NCBI GenBank assembly: GCA_017625935.1
Contig: JAGALA010000037.1
Location: 1-61,012, forward strand
Source: Clostridia bacterium
GTDB lineage: Bacteria; Bacillota; Clostridia; Oscillospirales; CAG-272
Length of the DNA stretch: 61,012 bases
Direction of reading: 5' to 3'
The translations under genes were made by a program, and so were the position numbers. This document shows, piece after piece, positions 43,252 through 51,253 of this stretch. The notes beneath the pieces are model-generated. The model was not told the origin of the DNA and made no database searches. It was given only the letters and a program-made list of their open reading frames with translations. The first letter of the stretch is position 1. Each line of letters starts with the position of its first letter.

Positions 43252-43497
43252 TTACTTAAGCAAATTTAATTCTTCTATGCACCTTTTGCATACTCTTTTT
43301 TCTTTAATTAAAACATTATCGCTTGTATTGCCGCATAAAATACAACAGGGCTGATACTTTTTCAAAATTATACTGCTTCCGTCAGTAAAAATTTCAATAG
43401 GGTCCTTCGGTCCGATTTCAAGACGGTTGCGAAGCTCTATCGGCAAAACGATTCTGCCAAGCTCGTCCATTTTTCTAACAATTCCGGTTGCTTTCAT
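43252..43497 (-). CDS. AbrB/SpoVT-family transcriptional regulator with a C-terminal zinc ribbon
   Basis: Encodes 81 residues. Residues 1-48 are a swapped-hairpin AbrB DNA-binding domain (KATGIVRKMDELGRIVLPIELRNRLEI, DPIEIFTDGSSIILKKY). The rest has CxxC-x15-CxxC (CILCGN and CKRC), probably a zinc ribbon. Such proteins control transition-state and sporulation genes. It is 12 bp upstream of the GH95 gene and divergent from spmA, so it may regulate either. Confidence 0.9.
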   Translation of the reverse strand: MKATGIVRKMDELGRIVLPIELRNRLEIGPKDPIEIFTDGSSIILKKYQPCCILCGNTSDNVLIKEKRVCKRCIEELNLLK

Positions 43498-43543
43498 ATT
43501 CTTTCTCCTTTTATAAGATTTGTTGCTTTGCTTTCAATTTTAT

Positions 43544-43572
43544 TCTAACACATTTTACTTTTTTCGTCAATA
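43544..43572 (-). promoter_or_regulatory. Promoter of the AbrB-GH95-aminotransferase operon
   Basis: TTGACG (43572-43567), 17 bp, TAGAAT (43549-43544). Confidence 0.75.
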
Positions 43573-43643
43573 TAATTTACATTTTTTTACATTTTTTACA
43601 ATTTATTTATTTTTCGATATATATTTCGGTTTTAGGAGCTTTT

Positions 43644-44225
43644 ATGATAGGAAAATGCTTTGGCGCGCTTTGTATTATTTCGGTGATTTACGGCGTTTTT
43701 TCGGGAAATTTGCAGGGAGTTAACGAGGGAATTTTGTCGGGTGCTTCAAAAAGCGTTGCAACCGTTACTGCTCTACTTGGGGTTATGACGTTTTGGCAGG
43801 GCGTGATGGCGGTTTTTGAAAAAAGCGGATTTATTAAAATGCTCTCGCGCGTTTTGTCGCCTGTTTTGCGCTTTGTTTTTCCGCGCGCGTTTCGAGAAAA
43901 GAAGGGTGAGGCGGAGATAACCGCCGCGGTGAGTGCAAACGTGCTTGGAATTTCAAACGCCTCAACGCCGCTTGCCCTTTCCGCTATGGAAAAATTAAAC
44001 GAGGGACACGAATCGACTAAGGCGAGTGACGATATGATAATGCTCACCGCGCTTGGTGCCTCTTGCTTCTGCTTGATTCCGACAACGGTAATTGCCATTC
44101 GCACGGGGCTTGGCGCGCGCTTTACATATGAAATTATTTTGCCTGTTTGGGTAACCTCGGCGGTTTGTATGCTTACCTCGGTTTTACTTTGCAGGCTGTT
44201 TTCCAAGATATTTAAAAATGCTTGA
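43644..44225 (+). CDS. spmA: Spore maturation protein A
   Basis: Encodes 193 residues, a Nucleoside_recog/SpmA membrane protein (GVFSGNLQGVNEGILSGASKSVATVTALLGVMTFWQGVMAV; ANVLGISNASTPLALSAMEKL). SpmA with SpmB is needed for spore core dehydration. The ATG at 43644 with AGGAG is preferred; the long frame from 43488 is an upstream artefact in AT-rich DNA. It overlaps spmB by 8 bp. Confidence 0.92.
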   Translation: MIGKCFGALCIISVIYGVFSGNLQGVNEGILSGASKSVATVTALLGVMTFWQGVMAVFEKSGFIKMLSRVLSPVLRFVFPRAFREKKGEAEITAAVSANVLGISNASTPLALSAMEKLNEGHESTKASDDMIMLTALGASCFCLIPTTVIAIRTGLGARFTYEIILPVWVTSAVCMLTSVLLCRLFSKIFKNA

Positions 44226-44751
44226 AAAAATTTCTCTTTTTATTCTGCCAACCGTTATTTTTTTGGTTGCACTCATTGTTTTAGTAGGCAGACGGCGCGA
44301 CTATTTTTCCTGCTTTTTGGAGGGTGCGGCAAAAGGCGCTAAGGGTGCTTTTTCTCTTTTGCCGTCGATGTGTGCGCTGATAATTTCCGTCAATATGCTC
44401 CTTGGCTCGGGAATATGTGATGCTATATCGAGAATTTTAGCGCCGATGCTTTCAAAAATAGGTATTCCGAGCGAGATTTTTCCCTTACTGATTTTAAGGC
44501 CGTTTTCGGGTAGTGCCTCGCTTGCCTTCTTTGACAGCTTATTAAGAAAATGCGGACCTGACACCTTTGTCGGAATTGTAAGCTCGGTGATTATTGCTTC
44601 AACGGACACGTTTATTTACGTAATTTGCATTTATTTTTCAAAAACGAAAATAAAAAAGACGAGATATCTCCTTCCCGTATGCATTATAGTTTCTGTTTTG
44701 TCGGTTTTCGTCGCTATCTTGGTTTCGCGGATTTTTTTGAATATTTTTTGA
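44218..44751 (+). CDS. spmB: Spore maturation protein B
   Basis: Encodes 177 residues, the membrane partner of SpmA (GRRRDYFSCFLEGAAKGAKGAFSLLPSMCALIISVNMLLGSG; LRPFSGSASLAFFDSLLRKCGPDTFVGIVSSVIIASTDT). Start and stop overlap with spmA indicates coupled translation. Sporulation timing is inferred; I do not see a clear sigma-E/G box. Confidence 0.93.
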   Translation: MLEKISLFILPTVIFLVALIVLVGRRRDYFSCFLEGAAKGAKGAFSLLPSMCALIISVNMLLGSGICDAISRILAPMLSKIGIPSEIFPLLILRPFSGSASLAFFDSLLRKCGPDTFVGIVSSVIIASTDTFIYVICIYFSKTKIKKTRYLLPVCIIVSVLSVFVAILVSRIFLNIF

Positions 44752-44791
44752 CCTGCGGGCTAATACTCAAAGAAAAAACAAGGAGCAAAAA

Positions 44792-45067
44792 ATGGCAAGC
44801 GGCAGAGAACGAAAAATCATTCATCTAAAAAGCACGAAAAGCAAGCGCTTTGACGAGGCTTATCTTATTTTGAAGGACGGGCTGATAAATTACGACGATG
44901 GGGAAATTGTAAAGGAGGCAGAGAGAATTCTCTTTTCGGCTGAGGAATTAAAAAGAAAAAGAGGAAGGAAAAAAGGGGGAGCCATGAAATGCGCCTTCTT
45001 TCTTTCGCTCGGATTTTTTCTTGGCACCTTTACTTATCTTCTCTCCTTTCTCATCGCTTCAATTTAA
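44792..45067 (+). CDS. Small basic membrane protein downstream of spmAB
   Basis: Encodes 91 residues. The N-terminal two thirds is charged (KRKRGRKKGG at about 53-62) and the last 25 residues form one transmembrane helix (CAFFLSLGFFLGTFTYLLSFLIASI). AAGGAG 5 nt before ATG supports it. It lies 40 bp after spmB and likely belongs to the same transcript. I do not recognise a family; it could be an assembly factor for SpmAB. Confidence 0.7.
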   Translation: MASGRERKIIHLKSTKSKRFDEAYLILKDGLINYDDGEIVKEAERILFSAEELKRKRGRKKGGAMKCAFFLSLGFFLGTFTYLLSFLIASI

Positions 45068-45070
45068 TGC

Positions 45071-45099
45071 TTGACGATTGGTTGAGATTATGGTAAAAT
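45071..45099 (+). promoter_or_regulatory. RNase J gene promoter
   Basis: TTGACG (45071-45076), 17 bp, TAAAAT (45094-45099), giving a leader of about 160 nt. Confidence 0.75.
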
Positions 45100-45216
45100 A
45101 TAGATAACGGATCCGATTTTATGCCACACTATCCACACTTGGCACTTTTTGGGGATTCACATTCGTTTTTACAAAAAAAGATATGGGGCCGAAATACATA
45201 TCTTAAAATTTTAATT

Positions 45217-45234
45217 CCGTCAAGAGCTTGACGG
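45217..45234 (+). promoter_or_regulatory. Hairpin in the long RNase J leader
   Basis: CCGTCAAG/CTTGACGG is an 8-bp stem, followed by TTATTTT, 30 nt before the start codon. It could be an attenuator or a site where RNase J controls its own mRNA. Confidence 0.4.
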
Positions 45235-45265
45235 TTATTTTCGCGTAGATAAATCAGGAGAAAAT

Positions 45266-47167
45266 ATGAAGGAAAAAAAGAATACAAATAAAGCGCCGAC
45301 ACAGCCAAAGACGGTAGCACAAAAGGCGCAAGCGCAGCCAAAGCGCGCATCAAAGCAGGTAAAGGGCGAAAAGAGCCAAGTAAGCGCACGCACGCGCACA
45401 CAGGCTCCCAAGAATAAGCAGCGCACAGGCACAAAAAATGCAAAAACAACAAATATGCGCAAAGGGCAAAGAGCACCGCAAAAAAAGGAAGCACCGAAGC
45501 GCAAGATACAGCCCAAGGTAAAGATTTATTCACTCGGCGGTCTTAACGAAATCGGCAAAAACATCACCGCATTTGAGTGCGGAAACGATATTATCATCGT
45601 TGACTGCGGCATCGGCTTTCCCGACGACGATATGCTCGGCGTTGACCTTGTTGTGCCGGATTTTACGCATCTTCAAAACAATGTAGACAAGGTGCGCGGC
45701 ATCTTTATAACGCACGGACACGAGGACCACATCGGCTCTCTGCCCTATTTTCTTAAATCAATGAACGTGCCTGTTTACGGCACACGCTTAACGCTTGGAA
45801 TTTTGGAAAACAAGCTTAGCGAGCATAAGCTGCTCGGTAGTGCGAAGCTGCACAACGTAAACGCAGGTGATACGGTAAGCGCAGGCTGCTTCAAGGTTGA
45901 ATTTATCCGAGTGAACCACTCCATTGCCGATGCTTGTGCGCTTGCAATTACAACCCCACAGGGCGTTATTATCCACACGGGTGACTTCAAGCTTGACACA
46001 ACGCCTATTGACGGTGAAATGATGGATATTGTGCGCCTCGGTCAGCTTGGGCGCGAGGGAGTTTTGATGCTCCTTTGCGAGTCAACAAACGTTGAAAGAG
46101 CGGGACACACGCCGTCCGAAAAGAACGTCGGTGTTTCTCTTGAAAGAATTTTCATGGGTGCGCAGGATAAGCGCATTATAATTGCCACGTTTGCTTCAAA
46201 CGTACACAGAGTGCAGCAGATTATCGATGCGAGCGTGCATCACGGCAGGCGCGTAGCGGTTACGGGACGAAGCATGATTAACGTTGTTAACGCGGCAGTT
46301 AAGCTCGGCTATATGAACGTGCCTGAGGGCGTGCTTATCGATATTGACGATATTAAAAAATATCCGCCAGAAAAAACCACCATTGTTACAACGGGCAGCC
46401 AAGGAGAGCCGATGAGCGCGCTTTACCGTATGGCATTTTCCGACCACGACAAGGTGCAGCTGACTGACAAGGACTTAGTTGTTCTCTCTTCAAGTGCAAT
46501 CCCCGGTAACGAAAAGCTTGTTGGCAAAATTGTAAATGAAATGTACCGCCGAGGCGTGAACGTTTACCACGATTCAAGCGTTGAGGTACACGTTTCGGGC
46601 CACGCGTGCCGCGAGGAATTAAAGCTGATGCACGCACTAACCAAACCAAAATACTTTATGCCCGTACACGGTGAATACAGACACCTAATTCAGCATAAGG
46701 AGCTTGCCGAATCAATGGGAATGAGCCCACAAAATATTTTCGTTTCCGATATCGGCAAGGTAATTGAAATTGATGAAAACGGCGCGCGCTTTAACGGCAC
46801 GGTGCCTGCAGGTAAGGTATTGATTGACGGAAGCGGTATCGGTGACGTTGGCAATATTGTTCTGCGTGACAGAAAGAACCTTTCCGAAAGCGGCTTAATT
46901 ATTGCGGTTGCATCCGTTAGCCTAAAGGAAGGAATTTTGATGTCGGGTCCAGAGATTATTTCGCGCGGCTTTGTTTACGTGCGCGAGAGCGAGGAGCTGA
47001 TAAACGGTGCGAAGGAAATTTGCCAGCGTGCTATTATCGACGCGCTCGATAACGATATTAACGACTGGGGCGAGCTAAAAAACATTATGAAAAACGTGCT
47101 TGCAAGGTATATCTTTAACAAGACCAAGCGCAAGCCCGTTATATTGCCTATTTTGATGGATATATAA
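45266..47167 (+). CDS. rnj: Ribonuclease J
   Basis: Encodes a 633-residue RNase J, a metallo-beta-lactamase/beta-CASP RNase with 5'-3' exo- and endonuclease activity. The metal motif ITHGHEDHIG is at about residue 150, with LGGLNEIGKN near the fold start and STNVERAGHTPSE later; the C-terminal dimerisation domain is present. The first 85 or so residues are a Lys/Arg/Gln/Ala-rich, disordered extension not found in Bacillus RNase J1. AGGAG precedes the ATG. The leader is about 160 nt long and structured. Confidence 0.95.
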   Translation: MKEKKNTNKAPTQPKTVAQKAQAQPKRASKQVKGEKSQVSARTRTQAPKNKQRTGTKNAKTTNMRKGQRAPQKKEAPKRKIQPKVKIYSLGGLNEIGKNITAFECGNDIIIVDCGIGFPDDDMLGVDLVVPDFTHLQNNVDKVRGIFITHGHEDHIGSLPYFLKSMNVPVYGTRLTLGILENKLSEHKLLGSAKLHNVNAGDTVSAGCFKVEFIRVNHSIADACALAITTPQGVIIHTGDFKLDTTPIDGEMMDIVRLGQLGREGVLMLLCESTNVERAGHTPSEKNVGVSLERIFMGAQDKRIIIATFASNVHRVQQIIDASVHHGRRVAVTGRSMINVVNAAVKLGYMNVPEGVLIDIDDIKKYPPEKTTIVTTGSQGEPMSALYRMAFSDHDKVQLTDKDLVVLSSSAIPGNEKLVGKIVNEMYRRGVNVYHDSSVEVHVSGHACREELKLMHALTKPKYFMPVHGEYRHLIQHKELAESMGMSPQNIFVSDIGKVIEIDENGARFNGTVPAGKVLIDGSGIGDVGNIVLRDRKNLSESGLIIAVASVSLKEGILMSGPEIISRGFVYVRESEELINGAKEICQRAIIDALDNDINDWGELKNIMKNVLARYIFNKTKRKPVILPILMDI

Positions 47168-47172
47168 AAGAA

Positions 47173-47200
47173 CAAGCCGCGGATTTTTCCGCGGCTTGCT
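47173..47200. terminator. Bidirectional terminator
   Basis: The stem CAAGCCGCGG/CCGCGGCTTG lies between two convergent genes; the T tract is weak on the plus strand. Confidence 0.7.
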
Positions 47201-47205
47201 TACAT

Positions 47206-48153
47206 TTAATTCATTGAATGAGTTCCAACGTTAGGGACAGGATTTTGTCCTTCCTTTACATCTACCGTTGCTTCTGTGATATTAGCAGAGGCAACGTACG
47301 GCCTGATAAATTCAATATACGTTTCCCATTCGCTGTTTTCGTTTTCTTCATACAAATAGCTTATTTCCAAGGTGCTTCCGTCACGCTTGTAAATATAACC
47401 TTGATATGAATCCGTGCCGTAGTATTCTCTCTTTGGGCGCCTAACGCAAATGGCAATGACAATCTCTTTGTAGCCCGGAGTTATCGTTTTCTCAAGTCCG
47501 TAAGCAGCGGCAAATTCATTTACCTCATCCTTGGTTTTCAAAACGTACGCCGAGTTAATTGGTAAAGCAGATTCCTCGACAACGTTTACTGCTTGCGGCA
47601 CTTCTAAAGCAATTTCATTTTGTATAACGCCAATCACTCCCGTTTGATACATTCCATCGGGAACACTGCTTTTTGGTATTACTATATAATCCTCATGATA
47701 ACAAATCGCATCAGAAGCATCCTCATTATCATATCGATATAGCGTATACGTAATAAACGGTGCCCCGTCTATCATTTTTAGGTCATTAAATCCAATTGGC
47801 TTTCCGTATATTGCACCAAATTCTTGCACTATATAGAGAACTGCATTTTCTTCAAAAACGGAGCTTTCAATATTGTTTGCATTTTCAGCAGCCTCGACAA
47901 GCTCGTCATAGGTATAAATCAGCTTATACGGCGAATGTCGTACTTGAAATATATCTCTTTTGCTCGGGTCGCCCATGAGATAATCTCCACCGTTAATTTG
48001 CTCATAAAGCTCGCCCTTCTCTGTTTTAGCGGTATTGATGCCTGTTTCTCCGCCTTGCGTTTGTGTGCCTGTGTCCGTGCTACTCGGCGCACAAGCAGAA
48101 AGCAATGCAAGCGAAAGAATAATTACCAATACCAATGATAACGTTTTTTTCAT
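47206..48153 (-). CDS. Lipoprotein of unknown function, paired with a subtilase
   Basis: Encodes 315 residues. A lipobox ends the signal peptide (LSLALLSAC), and the mature N-terminus is Ser/Thr/Gly-rich (APSSTDTGTQ). The body has no domain I recognise; it is beta-rich with a final EIVIAICVRRPKREYYGTDSYQGYIYKRDGSTLEISYLY. GAGGTG before the ATG supports the start at 48153. It follows the S8 protease gene by 19 bp, so it may be a partner, inhibitor or chaperone of that enzyme. Codon use is AT-rich. Confidence 0.75.
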   Translation of the reverse strand: MKKTLSLVLVIILSLALLSACAPSSTDTGTQTQGGETGINTAKTEKGELYEQINGGDYLMGDPSKRDIFQVRHSPYKLIYTYDELVEAAENANNIESSVFEENAVLYIVQEFGAIYGKPIGFNDLKMIDGAPFITYTLYRYDNEDASDAICYHEDYIVIPKSSVPDGMYQTGVIGVIQNEIALEVPQAVNVVEESALPINSAYVLKTKDEVNEFAAAYGLEKTITPGYKEIVIAICVRRPKREYYGTDSYQGYIYKRDGSTLEISYLYEENENSEWETYIEFIRPYVASANITEATVDVKEGQNPVPNVGTHSMN

Positions 48154-48172
48154 AAAATCACCTCGCAACTGA

Positions 48173-50650
48173 TTATACAGGAGGTTCAAAATCACACTCC
48201 CCTGTATCATAATAAATGTTTATGTATAAATTTGTGTAAAAGTTGGCAACAAGTTCATATTGTGGAGAAATAACAAATATTTCAAAAGTCAAAATCTCCC
48301 AATATTTTGTGTTTTGATATTCAATGTTGTTATAGTTTAGCACATATGTTGCACTGTTTTCAGAATTGCTTGTCTCCAATTCGGGAGTTAAAAATGATCT
48401 ATAAACGCAGAATGGTGAAGGATAATATTCACTAACACTAAGTGTATGAACCTTATAGTATACATCATATGTAATATCTACGTCATCATAACTCTGCGTT
48501 ATCGATTTATGATCATGAAATTCTGTAAAGCTACTATTACAATTGTCGCATACAATTGTATGACCTAATTCATAGCAATCAGTTATTTCCACGCTTGGTA
48601 ATTCACAACCACAAGAAAATACAAACGAAACATAAAAATAATTATGATTTATTGTATGTTCGATGAACGTATTCTCCGATATTTCAATAGCTTCGTCTGT
48701 TGCTGAATCCAATTTATCGCACTTGATTCTAAAATGGTACTGTCCACTCTCGGGGATTTCTACTCTAAATGACTCTACATTATTAACCCCTGACTTGCTT
48801 GCCATTACGCGATAGTTATAGTGATACATTTCTATTTCGAAATCAAAATTAACTTCATCTAAAGATTCTATCGTATTGTCATACGGCTTTTCAAAGACCA
48901 ATGTGAATTCAATTTCTTGATCTTTTTCAAAATAATATTTTCCGGTAGTTTTGCTTGCGCTTGCAGTAGAACTTGTACGCGGTATTGCATATCTGTGTAT
49001 TAAATTGGTTCGTGCCATACTGACCGCGCCCTCAATATTCAAAAGTCCTGCTCCGCTTTTTTCCTTTATTTGATTTTCAAACGTAAAATTATCGGTGTAA
49101 TTATCACAAAAGGCAACATTGCTATTTCCATCATTTCTCGAAATTGCATCCGAGTCAGCAGTATTTACTAAAATCGCTTTAACAGCATCCGGCTTTCCAA
49201 TTAATTTATTATTTTCAGCCATCATAAGAGCGATTGTTCCAGTAACTTGTGGTGCAGCAAAACTAGTTCCTTTTCCAAAGTTAGTTTTAGCATTATTGTA
49301 TAGCATATGTACGTTAGTTCCAAATGCACAAAGATCTGGTTTATTTGTTAAGTACGACATTTCCTCATACGCGCTGCCCGAATACACTTTATACTTATCG
49401 TTAACATCTTTTTCGTTAGAAACATTTCCAACAGTGATTACATTATATCCCATTCCAGGCGCTGTTATGTTGATAGCGCCATTTCCAGATGATTTAACAA
49501 AAGTAATTCGATATTGTAATGTTAAGCAATCAAGATATCTGTCTTCATTATTATAATCTTTAGCACTATTGTACGGAGCCATACTAATATTTATTACTGC
49601 AACATCCTTTTCAACTATTAACCAATGAAACTTTGCGCTATTTAAAAAATTCACATCAGAATCATCAACAAAATATATGTTAGAAAGCGGTGCAACTCCT
49701 TGATATTCCATTCCATCCTTTATTTGATATGTTCCTCCTAATATGCTCAAAACATAAGTTGCGTGATCCTCCTGTTGTGCCGTATTGGTGTTATAATTCG
49801 TTATATTTTTACCTTGTAAATGTGTAGCGTTTGGGTCATAAGTTCCTTCCTCGATTACACCTATTTTAATTCCACCTCCCAAATTGTTTGGAACATTGTG
49901 AGGTTTCATAATGTATTCTCCTTCATCTGATTCTTCGGATTCGCTTGATTCTTCAGCAATTGTTTCTTGACTTTCAGCAGTATCATCTGATTTTATTAGT
50001 CCAATCTCAGTAACTATTCCCATTGTTGACAGTTTTGAAATGTAGCTTTTCTTACATTCCATTGTAGCGTATGGCAACAGTAAATCTATGTTTACGTTTC
50101 TGCATTTTGCGCGGTTGATGTTATTTTCAAATAATTCATTTACCGATGTATTTATGTGTTCTCTACTATCGCGATAATCAGAAATATATTGATATTGCTC
50201 AGACAATTCAATAATCTGCTCATAAGTTTTTCCGTCGTTAAGACAGCTTTGAATTTCCTCATCGGTTAATATCTCGCTAATTTCGGCTTCGCTTCTAAAT
50301 TCTGAAATATCAAATTCCTGCTTTTTATTCTTTTTGTTCTTTTGCTTTTCGTTATACTTTTCAACCTTGTTCTTTACTTTCTCTTGAACGTAAAAATCTT
50401 CGTTGTTTTTGTTTATCTCTTTGCCAAGTTTATTTGACAAATTTGAATAAACGACATCATCGCCTAAATCGGACAACCAAATATATATTGAAATATATTC
50501 ATTGTTCTTTTTAGTTTCCATTTCGGCTTTAAGCTCCTCAGTGAGCTTTTCTTGGTTGGCTTCTGATTTTGGGGTTGCGCCCGCAACGATTATAAATGCC
50601 TGCGAAAGCAACATAATAGACGTTAAAAATATCGCTAAAAATTTTTTCAT
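48173..50650 (-). CDS. Secreted S8 (subtilisin-like) protein with Glu at the catalytic Asp position
   Basis: Encodes 825 residues. A signal peptide is followed by a long, charged N-terminal region (25-255) and an S8 domain (about 255-530). His296 (EDHATYV), Asn390 (SSGNG) and Ser463 (GTSFAAP) are present, but the position of the catalytic Asp, in the usual V-I-D-T-G motif, is Glu267 (GVIEEG). The C-terminal 300 residues are beta-rich with a CxC and CDNCNSSF, similar to the CxxC/His repeats of other secreted proteins here. The gene is noticeably AT-rich. It could have low activity or act only as a binding protein. Confidence 0.85.
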   Translation of the reverse strand: MKKFLAIFLTSIMLLSQAFIIVAGATPKSEANQEKLTEELKAEMETKKNNEYISIYIWLSDLGDDVVYSNLSNKLGKEINKNNEDFYVQEKVKNKVEKYNEKQKNKKNKKQEFDISEFRSEAEISEILTDEEIQSCLNDGKTYEQIIELSEQYQYISDYRDSREHINTSVNELFENNINRAKCRNVNIDLLLPYATMECKKSYISKLSTMGIVTEIGLIKSDDTAESQETIAEESSESEESDEGEYIMKPHNVPNNLGGGIKIGVIEEGTYDPNATHLQGKNITNYNTNTAQQEDHATYVLSILGGTYQIKDGMEYQGVAPLSNIYFVDDSDVNFLNSAKFHWLIVEKDVAVINISMAPYNSAKDYNNEDRYLDCLTLQYRITFVKSSGNGAINITAPGMGYNVITVGNVSNEKDVNDKYKVYSGSAYEEMSYLTNKPDLCAFGTNVHMLYNNAKTNFGKGTSFAAPQVTGTIALMMAENNKLIGKPDAVKAILVNTADSDAISRNDGNSNVAFCDNYTDNFTFENQIKEKSGAGLLNIEGAVSMARTNLIHRYAIPRTSSTASASKTTGKYYFEKDQEIEFTLVFEKPYDNTIESLDEVNFDFEIEMYHYNYRVMASKSGVNNVESFRVEIPESGQYHFRIKCDKLDSATDEAIEISENTFIEHTINHNYFYVSFVFSCGCELPSVEITDCYELGHTIVCDNCNSSFTEFHDHKSITQSYDDVDITYDVYYKVHTLSVSEYYPSPFCVYRSFLTPELETSNSENSATYVLNYNNIEYQNTKYWEILTFEIFVISPQYELVANFYTNLYINIYYDTGECDFEPPV

Positions 50651-50681
50651 AATAATCTCCTTTTAGGTTCTTTTTTGTTTT

Positions 50682-50723
50682 CTAAAATAAAATTTCATTG
50701 TTTGTTCTAACAAAATAAACCAT
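50682..50723 (-). CDS. Possible 13-residue leader peptide before the subtilase gene
   Basis: ATG to TAG encodes MVYFVRTNNEILF, with GGAGG 8 nt upstream, and ends 31 nt before the S8 gene. The same frame stays open upstream for about 37 further codons without a start codon. It may be a leader peptide or the end of a decayed gene. Confidence 0.35.
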   Translation of the reverse strand: MVYFVRTNNEILF

Positions 50724-51014
50724 TGGCGTATCCTCCGTTTTTTCTATTTCGAGATTGTCTCTATAAATAAAGACAACGCAAAAATCATTTTTCCTGAAAA
50801 ATTTCCAATTTTTTATCCCTTCATATATGTAGACTCAAATTTAGACAAAAAAGTTTTAATTTTTGGAGAATTTTTTTCAAAAAAACGGAACTTCCGCATC
50901 TTGCACAAAATTGCAGCTTTAAATTTTTTGTGCGAGCACGCGCTTTTGTGCATTTTAACAGTAGAGATTGTATTATGATTTCAAGCTGATATAATATTCA
51001 TCCTTTCCAATTTA

Positions 51015-51043
51015 ATTTTATCATACCGATAATTTAGTGTCAA
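51015..51043 (-). promoter_or_regulatory. Promoter of the subtilase-lipoprotein operon
   Basis: TTGACA (51043-51038), 17 bp, TAAAAT (51020-51015). It implies an unusually long leader of about 350 nt. Confidence 0.65.
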
Positions 51044-51101
51044 TGACGGGAATGTGATGGAAAAATGAATTTTATTTTACTTTGTAAAATTCAAATTGGT
51101 A

Positions 51102-51130
51102 TTGTATTATAATTTTGCGTGTGTTATAAT
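51102..51130 (+). promoter_or_regulatory. Promoter of the ABC exporter-pyk operon
   Basis: TTGTAT (51102-51107), 17 bp, TATAAT (51125-51130). Confidence 0.65.
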
Positions 51131-51206
51131 GTATGCTGAAATAAAAGGGGCTGTTAAATCCGTTAGAATTTTTCTAAAGGTTGCAGATAGTTACGTCCTA
51201 TGAAAA

Positions 51207-51232
51207 CGGGAGGAGCAAGCCCCTCCCCTACA
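51207..51232 (+). repeat. REP-like palindrome, copy 3 (divergent)
   Basis: CGGGAGG, AGCAAGC, CCCTCCCCTACA: the same end (TCCCCTACA) and layout as copies 1 and 2, with a changed stem (GGGAGG/CCTCCC). Confidence 0.55.
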
Positions 51233-51253
51233 AAAATATGAAAGGAGAAATAT

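Larger units (their letters stand above)
50724..51253. other. Subtilase/ABC intergenic region
   Basis: This AT-rich region of about 530 bp holds the S8 promoter (minus), one ABC promoter (plus), a second plus-strand promoter-like pair (TTGTAT at 50968, TATAAT at 50990, 16-bp spacer) and REP copy 3. I see no further gene. Confidence 0.55.

Noticed and set aside
45129..45533. Minus-strand frame over the RNase J N-terminus
   Set aside because: It is a by-product of the low-complexity Lys/Arg/Gln-rich coding sequence; no start signals.
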